DNA of 38,148 bases, taken from Streptomyces sp. SID486. GTDB taxonomy: Bacteria > Actinomycetota > Actinomycetes > Streptomycetales > Streptomycetaceae. The stretch lies in the NCBI RefSeq assembly GCF_009865385.1, contig NZ_WWJT01000474.1, forward strand, positions 1 to 38,148, in the 5' to 3' direction. The notes beneath the pieces were generated by a model. That model was not told where the DNA came from. It saw only the letters and a list, made by a program, of their open reading frames with translations, and did no database searches. Made by a program: the position numbers and the translations under genes. This document shows positions 23,205 to 30,853 of the stretch, piece after piece (positions within the stretch are counted from its first letter, which is position 1; the number at the start of each line of letters is the position of its first letter).

Positions 23205-23987
23205 TCAGGCGACAGCGGCACCCACGGGCGGACCTCGCGAGATGATCGCGTAACCGAGAAGGAGCCGGGGCAGGGGCGGGCGGCCGGTGTCGTCGCCCCG
23301 CCGTACGGACGGACGGCACTGTGGCACGGGCAGCGCCAGCAGCATGCGCAGGGGTGCCACCAGGCGGGCGGCCATGGCCCGCAGGATGCGGAAGACCGCG
23401 CGTTCGCCGTACGCGAGCCACAGGCCGCACAGGACGGCGGCGAGCAGGTGGGCGGCGAACATGCCCAGCCCGGCGGCGCCGTCCATGCTGTGCGCGCCGT
23501 GCATGCCGGGGCCGCCGAGTGGCATGGAGCCCGCCCCCGCGTGTCCCGTGCCCGGCATGTTCATCGCGTCCATAGGCATCGCGCCCGTATGCGCGGAGCC
23601 CATGTGCGCTGACTCCATGGGCGCAGCGCCCATGTACATCGAGCCTACGTGGAGCGCGCCCACGTGCACGGCGCCCGTGTGCATGGCGCCCATGTGCATG
23701 GCGCCCATGTCATGTGCCGGGCCGGACGACGAGTGTGCCTGCGCCAGGGAGAAGGTCTCGTGGAGCGCCGTCTGCGCCGCGACCACCGCGGCCACGATCA
23801 GCGCGTGTCCGCGCTCGCGGCCGGCGAGGCACCAGCCCCCGGCGCCCGTACCGGCGGCTCCCGCCGCCATGGCCCACCAGGGCACCGGGACACCGGACAT
23901 CAGCTCGTGCCCGAGGGCGGCGAGCAGCACGCAGGCGACGGCGAACACACCGGCCCGCAGCGTGCGGCACCATCCACTGACAGTCAT
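23205..23987 (-). CDS. Membrane protein with a Met/His-rich metal-binding loop
   Basis: 260 residues. Three hydrophobic segments lie in residues 10-85, then an extended loop of about 75 residues (85-160) packed with Met and His in MGAMHMGAMHTGAVHVG-type repeats, then one more clear helix (MFAAHLLAAVLCGLWLAYGE) and a basic tail. Met/His clusters of this kind bind Cu(I) or Ag(I) in copper-handling proteins. It is the last gene of the copper operon, about 200 bp after the PCuAC-like gene. The ribosome site is poor. A role in copper storage, transfer or sensing is inferred; no enzyme motif is seen. Confidence 0.85.
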   Translation of the reverse strand: MTVSGWCRTLRAGVFAVACVLLAALGHELMSGVPVPWWAMAAGAAGTGAGGWCLAGRERGHALIVAAVVAAQTALHETFSLAQAHSSSGPAHDMGAMHMGAMHTGAVHVGALHVGSMYMGAAPMESAHMGSAHTGAMPMDAMNMPGTGHAGAGSMPLGGPGMHGAHSMDGAAGLGMFAAHLLAAVLCGLWLAYGERAVFRILRAMAARLVAPLRMLLALPVPQCRPSVRRGDDTGRPPLPRLLLGYAIISRGPPVGAAVA

Positions 23988-24186
23988 GACTCGCCCATCT
24001 TCGCACCCGTGGCCCGGTCGTTGTCAGGGGGTACGTACGGATACGGGCCTCCGGACTCGACCGGGACGGGTGACACATGCCACACCGGTGCGGCGGGAAC
24101 TCGGCGGGCCTCGGCGACGACTTCTGGCATGCGACGGCTTCTGCGCGGTTCACGGCCGATGAAGCGCATCCGGAGGACAACTGCGC

Positions 24187-24723
24187 TCAGAACGCGACCG
24201 TTCCAGGCCGGACCACGACGGCCGGCAGCTTCACCGGGCCACTGCGGCTGAACGTCAGGGTGAAGGAGACGAGGTCTCCCGCACGCCACTGACCGGCCGG
24301 GACGGCCACGGTCAGATCGACTCCGTGAGGCGACATGGAAAGGCTCTCCCCCGCCCCTATCCCGACCGAGTCGACTGGGATCCGGTAGGCCGTCGCGCCG
24401 CTCCCCATGCGGTGGCCGCTCAGGTGGACGCCACCGGGCGCGCCGGACGACGTGACGCCCACCAGCCGGTCGGAAGAGCCGCCCTCGTTGGTGATGCGGA
24501 AGAAGGCGGCCGTCTCGGCGGACCCGGCGATCGGGAGGAGCACCCGTCCTTCGGTGACGCGTACGCGGGGCGGGCTGCCGGCGTTGCCCGTGCCGACCCA
24601 GGCCGTCAGCGCCGCCAGGGCCACGCTCGACGCGGCGACGGGCACGAGCGCGGCGAGCAGGCTGTCGGTCAGCCGCCGGCGCTCGGCGAGCCGGGCGGAC
24701 AGGCGGACGAGGAGTCCGGTCAC
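24187..24723 (-). CDS. PCuAC-like periplasmic copper chaperone, membrane-anchored
   Basis: 178 residues. One N-terminal helix (about residues 20-45) anchors a small beta-barrel domain of the PCuAC (DUF461) type: AAFFRITNEGGSSDRLVGV, then H100, H104, M106, M130 and H133 (SMSPHG) as the likely copper ligands, and a closing VSFTLTFSRSGPV strand. The usual H-M-x10-M-x21-H-x-M motif is recognisable but altered. The GTG start overlaps the ATPase stop as GTGA, so it is translated together with the pump. It would accept or deliver Cu(I) on the outer face. Confidence 0.87.
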   Translation of the reverse strand: MTGLLVRLSARLAERRRLTDSLLAALVPVAASSVALAALTAWVGTGNAGSPPRVRVTEGRVLLPIAGSAETAAFFRITNEGGSSDRLVGVTSSGAPGGVHLSGHRMGSGATAYRIPVDSVGIGAGESLSMSPHGVDLTVAVPAGQWRAGDLVSFTLTFSRSGPVKLPAVVVRPGTVAF

Positions 24724-27062
24724 CGGTGACCACCCCCCTGCTCCCGCCGCCCGGGTGCCGGGGCGGTCCGCGGCTGCCAGGCCCGCAGGCGCAGGCTGTT
24801 GCCCACGACCAGGACCGAGCTGGCCGACATGGCGGCCGCGGCCACCATGGGGGTGAGCAGACCGGCCATGGCGAGCGGCACGGTGACGACGTTGTAGCCG
24901 AAGGCCCAGGCCAGGTTGGTCCTGATCGTGCCGAGTGTGCGCCGGGCGAGCCGGACGGCGTCCCCCAGGGCCTCGATGTCGCCGCTCACGAGCGTCAGGT
25001 CGGCCGCCCCGATGGCCACGTCCGTACCGCTGCCCATGGCGATGCCCAGATCGGCGGCGGCGAGTGCGCCGGCGTCGTTCACGCCGTCGCCGACGACCGC
25101 GACCCGGCCGCCCCCGTCCCGCAACCGCCGTACCAGGGCGGCCTTGTCCTCGGGCGTGCAGCGGGCGTGCACGTCGTCGATGCCCAGTGTGCCGGCCACG
25201 GCCTCGGCGGGTGCCTCGCGGTCGCCGGTGGCGAGCACCGGGCGGATCCCGAGCCTGCGCAGCCGGTCGACGGCACGGTAGCTGCCGGGCCGCACGGCGT
25301 CCCCGACCTCGATCAGTGCCTGTGCCACGCCGTCCACGCGGACGAGCACCGCAGTGTGCGCGGCCCGTTCGGCGGCGGTGAGGGCGTCGGCCAGCTCGGC
25401 CGGCAACGCGCCGTCGGGCACCAGCACCTCCACCGTACGGCCGGCCACGCGGCCGCGGACCCCCTGGCCCGGCGTGGCCGTGAAGTCCTGCACGGCAGGC
25501 AGCGGCTGCTCGGGGGCCGAACGCCGGGCGTGTGTGGTGACGGCGCGCCCGAGGGGGTGCTCCGAGCCCTGCTCCACCGCACCGGCCAGGCGCAGCACCG
25601 CCTCCCGGCCGAGCCCGTCCGGGGCGGCCGTGACCCGTGCGACGGTCATGTGACCGCTGGTCAGCGTGCCCGTCTTGTCCAGGACGACCGTGTCGATGTG
25701 CTGGAGTGCCTCCAGCGTCCGCGGACCGCTGACCAGCACGCCGAGCTGGGCTCCGCGGCCCGTGGCGGCCATGAGGGCGGTGGGCGTGGCCAGACCGAGA
25801 GCGCACGGGCAGGCCACGACGAGTACGGCCACGCATGCCGTGACCGCCGCCTGCGGGTCGGCCCCGGCCCCGAGCCAGAAGCCGAGCGTGGTCACGGCCA
25901 GGGTCAGCACGACGGGTACGAAGACACCGGCGGTGATGTCGGCGAGCCGCTGTGCCCGCGCCTTGCCCGCCTGGGCCTCCGTCACCAGGCGGGTGATCCG
26001 GGCCAGTCGGGTGTCGGCCCCGACCGCCGTGGCGCGCACGACCAGCAGACCGCCGGCGTTGACCGCACCGCCGGCCAGCGCCGAACCGGGTACCACCTCG
26101 ACGGGGTCGCTCTCGCCGGTGACGAGCGAGAGGTCCACGGCGGAGCTGCCCTCCACCACGCGGCCGTCGGTGGCGACCCGTTCACCGGGACGCACGACGA
26201 AGACCTGCCCCACCCGCAGCCGCCCGACGGGGACCGAGCGTTCACCCTGCCCGTCGCGTACGCACACCTCCTTGGCGGCCAGTTCGGCGAGCGAGCGGAG
26301 GGCCGCTCCGGTCCCCCGCCTGGCCCGCGCCTCCAGATGGCGTCCCGTCAGCACGAACAGCGGGACTCCGACCGCGGCTTCCAGGTAGACGTGCGCGGCG
26401 CCGTCCGACGCGGACGGCAGCAGGCTGAAGGGCATCCGCATGCCGGGGACGCCCGCTCCGCCGAAGAACAGCGCGTACGCCGACCAGGCGAAGGAGGCCA
26501 CGACGCCGAGCGAGACGAGCGTGTCCATGGTGGCCGTGGAGTGGCGCAGTCCGCGCACCGTTCGGGTGTGGAAGGGCCAGGCGCTCCACACCGCGACCGG
26601 GGCCGCGAGCACGAAGCACAGCCACTGCCAGTCGCGGAACTGCAGGGCCGGGACCATGGACAGCACCAGGACGGGGACGGCGAGCAGCGCCGTGACGACG
26701 AGCCGTTCGCGTTCCTGCCGGCCGGCCGTCCCCGCCCCGTCCGCGCCGCCCGCCGTTCCGGCGCCCGGCGTTCCGGCGCCCGCCGTTCCGTCGTCCGGCG
26801 TCTCGTGGCGGCCCACGGGCGCGGGGGGCTCGGGCAGCGCCGCCGTGTACCCCGCCTGTACGACGGCGGCGACGAGGTCGTCCGGTGGGACGTGCGCCGG
26901 ATGGCTGACACGGGCGCGCCCGGTGGCCAGGTTGACGGTCGCCGTGACCCCGTCGAGCTTGCCGAGCCTCTTCTCCACCCGCCGTACGCAGGCGGCGCAC
27001 GTCATACCGCCGACCGTCAGGTCCGTGACGGCGGGCGCGGTGGCCGGTCCGGCGCCCATCAC
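24720..27062 (-). CDS. Cu(I)-transporting P1B-type ATPase (CopA/CtpB type)
   Basis: 780 residues. The N-terminal metal-binding domain has GGMTCAAC with C22 and C25. A Gly/Ala-rich linker follows, then eight membrane helices. Motifs: CPC in VACPCALGLATP (about residue 418), phosphorylation site DKTGT (about 460), SEHPLGRA, GDGVNDAGAL, and the Cu(I)-type helix signatures YN and MSASS near the end. P1B-1 pumps move Cu(I) out of the cytosol, either for detoxification or to load exported cuproenzymes. Start is GTG 27062, overlapping the upstream stop as GTGA, or the next codon ATG 27059. The mycobacterial isonitrile NRPS gene also lies near such an ATPase, CtpB. Confidence 0.95.
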   Translation of the reverse strand: MMGAGPATAPAVTDLTVGGMTCAACVRRVEKRLGKLDGVTATVNLATGRARVSHPAHVPPDDLVAAVVQAGYTAALPEPPAPVGRHETPDDGTAGAGTPGAGTAGGADGAGTAGRQERERLVVTALLAVPVLVLSMVPALQFRDWQWLCFVLAAPVAVWSAWPFHTRTVRGLRHSTATMDTLVSLGVVASFAWSAYALFFGGAGVPGMRMPFSLLPSASDGAAHVYLEAAVGVPLFVLTGRHLEARARRGTGAALRSLAELAAKEVCVRDGQGERSVPVGRLRVGQVFVVRPGERVATDGRVVEGSSAVDLSLVTGESDPVEVVPGSALAGGAVNAGGLLVVRATAVGADTRLARITRLVTEAQAGKARAQRLADITAGVFVPVVLTLAVTTLGFWLGAGADPQAAVTACVAVLVVACPCALGLATPTALMAATGRGAQLGVLVSGPRTLEALQHIDTVVLDKTGTLTSGHMTVARVTAAPDGLGREAVLRLAGAVEQGSEHPLGRAVTTHARRSAPEQPLPAVQDFTATPGQGVRGRVAGRTVEVLVPDGALPAELADALTAAERAAHTAVLVRVDGVAQALIEVGDAVRPGSYRAVDRLRRLGIRPVLATGDREAPAEAVAGTLGIDDVHARCTPEDKAALVRRLRDGGGRVAVVGDGVNDAGALAAADLGIAMGSGTDVAIGAADLTLVSGDIEALGDAVRLARRTLGTIRTNLAWAFGYNVVTVPLAMAGLLTPMVAAAAMSASSVLVVGNSLRLRAWQPRTAPAPGRREQGGGHR

Positions 27063-27367
27063 TCGCCGCCGCCGTGCATCCCGGCCATGCCACCCATGCC
27101 GCCGCCGTCCCCGCCGCCAGGGCCGTCCCCGCCGCCGCCGTCGTCCCCACCGCCGTCGTCCCCGCCGCCGCTCGTGCCGCCAGCCGTTCCGGTGCCGTCC
27201 GGAGTGCCGTGCATACCGGGTGCCACCGGCCCGGCGGCCGATCCCACGGCGTAGGACACCGAGAAGACCAGCACCAGCAGCACCACGAAGCCGCAGAGGG
27301 CGGGCGGGGGCGTCGGTGTGCGGGCCATGAGGCCCGCGATGCGGGAGGGGTGTCGGGACTGGGCCAT
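27059..27367 (-). CDS. Small membrane protein with Gly/Asp-rich Met/His tail
   Basis: 102 residues. The ATG at 27367 has AGGAAGG about 6 nt upstream; the longer frame has no ribosome site. One membrane helix (ALCGFVVLLVLVFSVSYAVG, about residues 23-42) is followed by a low-complexity GGDDGGGDDGG tail ending MGGMAGMHGGGE. Met and His at the tail suggest weak Cu binding. It is the first gene of the copper operon and its stop overlaps the ATPase start, so the two are coupled. It may be a docking or accessory subunit of the pump; family unknown. Confidence 0.8.
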   Translation of the reverse strand: MAQSRHPSRIAGLMARTPTPPPALCGFVVLLVLVFSVSYAVGSAAGPVAPGMHGTPDGTGTAGGTSGGGDDGGGDDGGGGDGPGGGDGGGMGGMAGMHGGGE

Positions 27368-27397
27368 GTCCGGCCTTCCTGGTCGCGTCGAACCGTC

Positions 27398-27426
27398 GTA
27401 CGGCGGGGAGCGTGTCCCTGCCGTAC
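27398..27426 (-). promoter_or_regulatory. 29-bp near-perfect palindrome, candidate metal-repressor operator
   Basis: GTACGGCGGGGA (27398-27409) and TCCCTGCCGTAC (27415-27426) are complementary at 11 of 12 positions around GCGTG. It begins at the expected transcription start of the ECF-type promoter at 27431-27462 and ends 30 bp before the start codon at 27367. A repressor bound here would block initiation; a hairpin in the 5' leader is the alternative. The binding protein is not identified and no CsoR-like gene is in the window. Confidence 0.6.
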
Positions 27427-27430
27427 CGCT

Positions 27431-27462
27431 CAGAAGTCGGACGGATCGAGGGCCGGGTTCCG
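27431..27462 (-). promoter_or_regulatory. Candidate ECF-sigma promoter of the copper operon
   Basis: Read leftward: CGGAAC (27462-27457), 17-bp spacer, CGACTTCTG (27439-27431). It matches the motifs at 10110-10141 and 21966-21997 in 13 of 15 element positions with identical spacing. The predicted start of transcription falls at the edge of the palindrome 27398-27426. Confidence 0.58.
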
Positions 27463-27775
27463 GTACCGGGTCATGGCGTACGCCACAGGGCGCACGAGCG
27501 CTCAGACCGCCGGCCGTGGCGCTGTGGCGTGCGTAGCGCACCACGAGGCATGTAGATGCACGCTGAATCAATTGCCCGGCCGCGAGATCCGGCGGCCCTC
27601 CCCTGGTCACGGCCCGTTCGCGTGCACGGCGGCGCGATCGGGTGCACGCTGGCCGTGGAGGCGTCTCGAAGGGGTTCGTGCGGAGCGGACGTCGTGAGCC
27701 GGCCGCGCACGTCAGGGTGAGAAACGTGATCACTTCCGGAGGACACGCGTTCCCCGCCGCCTGGGAGGAGCACTC

Positions 27776-28513
27776 ATGGGTTCCCGTCCGTCGCCGTCAC
27801 GCGGCCCGCGCGATCCGGCCCTCGTCGGCCAGACCCTTGTCGTCATCGGGGGCAGCGCGGGCATCGGGCTGGCGACGGCCCGGCTCGCCCGTGCCGAGGG
27901 CGCGTCGGTGGTCCTCACCGGGCGGGACCCCGAACGGCTGCGTACCGCGGCCACGGAGGTCGAGGCGATCAGCGCCTCCGCCTTCGACGCCGGCGACCCG
28001 GCGCGACTGCGCCGGTTCTTCGAGGAGTTGCCCGTACCGGTCGACCACGTGCTGGTCACGGCCGGGCGCCCGTCCTACGGACGGCTGCTGGACATGGACG
28101 CCGAACAGGCGCGCGAGGCGATGAGCGGACATGTCACGCTCGCGCTGGAGGTCGCGCGGCACGTCGCCGGCAGGGTGCGGCCGGGTGGCACACTGCTGCT
28201 CCTGGGCGGTACGGGCGCCCGGCGGGTCCGGGCCGGCCTCGGCACCGCTCCCGCGGTCACCGCCGGTCTCGCGCTGGAGCTCGCGCCGGTCCGGGTCAAC
28301 CTGATCGCGGCCGGGTTCGTCGACACGCCGCTGTCGGCCAGGCTCCTCGGTGACGGACTCGACGCCCGCCGTGAGGAACTGCGCGCGACGCTGCCGATCG
28401 GCCGCGTCGTCGTGGCGGACGACGTCGCCGCCCTCGCCGTTCACCTCATGACCAACACGGCACTCACCGGCGCGACCTACGACATCGACGGCGGCCAGCA
28501 GTTCGTGGGCTGA
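27776..28513 (+). CDS. SDR-fold protein lacking the usual Tyr-x3-Lys
   Basis: 245 residues. The nucleotide-binding motif GGSAGIGLATA (about residues 25-35), TGRDPERL, the VTAGRPS stretch in place of NNAG, and the closing NTALTGATYDIDGGQQ are all SDR features. In the active-site region GGTGARRVRAGLGTAPAVTA no Tyr-x3-Lys can be placed, so classical dehydrogenase chemistry is doubtful. I recall a Streptomyces subgroup with the same lack, in which this segment seems longer by roughly nine residues, so this copy may also carry a deletion. ATG with GGAGGAG 6 nt upstream. It is divergent from the copper operon; role unknown. Confidence 0.88.
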   Translation: MGSRPSPSRGPRDPALVGQTLVVIGGSAGIGLATARLARAEGASVVLTGRDPERLRTAATEVEAISASAFDAGDPARLRRFFEELPVPVDHVLVTAGRPSYGRLLDMDAEQAREAMSGHVTLALEVARHVAGRVRPGGTLLLLGGTGARRVRAGLGTAPAVTAGLALELAPVRVNLIAAGFVDTPLSARLLGDGLDARREELRATLPIGRVVVADDVAALAVHLMTNTALTGATYDIDGGQQFVG

Positions 28514-28537
28514 GAGCGAAGGGGAACGGCTTGCTCT
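28513..28537 (+). terminator. Hairpin directly after the SDR gene
   Basis: AGAGCGA (28513-28519) pairs with TTGCTCT (28531-28537), with one G-T wobble, around an 11-nt loop. It starts at the last base of the stop codon. A modest candidate terminator. Confidence 0.35.
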
Positions 28538-28538
28538 G

Positions 28539-28616
28539 GTTCTCCTCGGAGACGGAGGACAGTCGTTCTCCTCGGCGTCGGAGGACAGTTGTACTCCTCG
28601 GTGTCGACAACAGTCG
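28539..28616. repeat. Three 26-bp tandem repeats upstream of the PhzF gene
   Basis: GTTCTCCTCGG units start at 28539, 28565 and 28591. The first two contain an imperfect dyad TCCTC...GAGGA; the third is diverged. They lie 60-138 bp before the PhzF start, where a promoter and operator are expected, so they could be a repeated protein-binding site or another minisatellite. Confidence 0.75.
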
Positions 28617-28676
28617 CGGGGCAGTGGCGCGCCACCCAGCAGGAATAGCCCGGGAGCACCCTCTGTTGCCGCGAGC

Positions 28677-29579
<903 letters not shown>

Positions 29580-29597
29580 GGCGCGGGCCCTCACGGG

Positions 29598-29632
29598 AGG
29601 GCGGACGCGAGCGTCCCGCTCGTCTCCGCCCT
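29598..29632 (+). terminator. Terminator after the PhzF-family gene
   Basis: AGGGCGGA (29598-29605) pairs with TCCGCCCT (29625-29632), and an inner CGAGC/GCTCG extends the stem past one mismatch and one G-T pair. It starts 18 nt after the stop codon. Confidence 0.62.
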
Positions 29633-29706
29633 GTCCCGAGCAGGCCGTCCCGACGGTGAACCAGCGCGTCCTGCAAGCCACTTGATGCGGTTACCTTGGA
29701 CGGGCG

Positions 29707-30519
29707 ATGACTCCTGACGACACGCAGCCGAGCACTCCCGGCCAGGGCGCCGCCACCCCGCACACCCCGCGGCGCGCCGCCGCGCAGCCACCCGAAGCGC
29801 GGGCGCCGGGCCGGACCTCGGCCCCGGAGGTGATCGAGGGCGCCGCCGCGCATCTGCTCGCCCTCCTGCACGGCGACCAGCCGGACACCTCGGCCGAGCA
29901 CCTCGCCTCGTGGCGCATCGCCTCCGCCTTCACCGAGCTGGAGGTCACCCTCACCGAACTCGGCCGCTCCCGCAGGCGCCGGATCCAGGCCGAGATCAGC
30001 GCGTTCGGCGAGACCAAGAGCGCCGCGGCGTGGGCGGCGGACCCTCGCTTCGCCGTGACGGCGCAGACGCTGGTCCAGCGCATCGCGTCCGGCATGCGTG
30101 TCACCGACGCGCTCACGCTTCCGGTCACCAGGACCCGCAAGCCCGAGGAACGGGCCTCGTTGCAGGTGCAGCTCCTCGATCTGCTGCGCACCGGGGACGC
30201 CGACCTGCCGCAGGTGCGGGACAAGTTGGGCATCCCGGCCTCCACGCTGTCCTCCTGGATGCGCAACAACCCGGCCTTCAAGGCCGCCGTCGCCCAGGCC
30301 GGCGCGCACGGCACCACCCGCGCCCAGCAGGCCGTTCTCGCCCGGATCCGGATGGGGTCGACGCTGGCCGGTGCGGCGCAGCACACGGGAGTGCATCCGC
30401 ACCGCATCGCCGCCTGGCGGCGCGACGATCCGGTGTTCGCCCGCACCCTGCAGACGGCGCTCGGCCGCGGCCGGGAGCCGCGGCGGCAGAGCCCACCGGG
30501 GCCCCGGCGACAGGGCTGA
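29707..30519 (+). CDS. Putative DNA-binding protein with tandem helix-turn-helix units
   Basis: 270 residues. The N-terminus (1-40) is Pro/Ala-rich and disordered. Residues 40-150 are mostly helical (HLASWRIASAFTELEVTLTE). Two related HTH-like segments follow: LPQVRDKLGIPASTLSSWMR (about 177-196) and LAGAAQHTGVHPHRIAAWRR (about 221-240), each followed by a matching N/DDPVF or NNPAF element. Spacing and the W at the end of the recognition helix resemble transposase/terminase-type HTH domains, but no catalytic domain is present. ATG start without a clear ribosome site. Soluble; role unknown. Confidence 0.75.
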   Translation: MTPDDTQPSTPGQGAATPHTPRRAAAQPPEARAPGRTSAPEVIEGAAAHLLALLHGDQPDTSAEHLASWRIASAFTELEVTLTELGRSRRRRIQAEISAFGETKSAAAWAADPRFAVTAQTLVQRIASGMRVTDALTLPVTRTRKPEERASLQVQLLDLLRTGDADLPQVRDKLGIPASTLSSWMRNNPAFKAAVAQAGAHGTTRAQQAVLARIRMGSTLAGAAQHTGVHPHRIAAWRRDDPVFARTLQTALGRGREPRRQSPPGPRRQG

Positions 30520-30853
30520 CAAACCGGCGCGCCGCACGGTCCGCCCGCCTCGGCGAGATCCTCGTCACCCGGGTCCGGCCGACCCGGCGACTCCGTCGCC
30601 GGGAGCTGCTCCTCAGCCGCGCGGAGCGGTGCGACACGCCCGTGACCAGTCCAAACCTGTATTCGGCCAAAGTTTCGGCGGCGCGAGTGGAGCCGCCGAG
30701 GCGTCTCGGCAGGGTATTTGGACGAAAAAACTGAACATACGGCTACAAAGAGGACGGGCTCTAGTGGATCTTGAGGGCTCGGTTTCCGGACGCCGGGCCC
30801 TCGTCACGCTTTGCATCCGAACAGCCGTCACAGAGCATGTTCGTGATGTTGCG
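30520..30853. other. Convergent intergenic region with an AT-rich patch
   Basis: 334 bp between converging genes, no convincing coding frame. Positions about 30645-30765 are strikingly AT-rich for this DNA, with GGACGAAAAAACTGAACATA near 30719 and a second AT-rich stretch (CCAAACCTGTATTCGGCC) near 30650. An 8-bp hairpin lies at 30675-30699. The patch may hold a promoter, a small RNA, or be imported sequence; I cannot choose. Confidence 0.5.
30675..30699. terminator. Candidate bidirectional terminator
   Basis: TCGGCGGC (30675-30682) and GCCGCCGA (30692-30699) form a perfect 8-bp stem with a 9-nt loop between convergent genes. A-rich and T-rich sequence lies on the left side (CCAAAGTT), which favours leftward termination slightly. 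Confidence 0.45.

Larger units (their letters stand above)
27368..27775. other. Divergent control region between copper operon and SDR
   Basis: 408 bp with no gene. The left part holds the palindrome 27398-27426 and the ECF-type promoter 27431-27462 of the leftward copper operon. The middle, near 27550-27575, is unusually AT-rich for this DNA (ATGTAGATGCACGCTGAATC) and may contain another promoter. The right part leads to the SDR start, preceded by a clear GGAGGAG ribosome site. Confidence 0.6.

Noticed and set aside
22875..27739. Shared CGTGATCACTTC at the sigma start (22875-22887) and before the SDR gene (27726-27737)
   Set aside because: A 12-bp match is expected by chance in this length of DNA; at the sigma gene it is the start codon and first codons, not an upstream site.
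27642..28124. Plus-strand frame of 160 codons overlapping the SDR start
   Set aside because: It runs out of frame through the SDR coding region, where the SDR frame has the good ribosome site and the nucleotide-binding motif.
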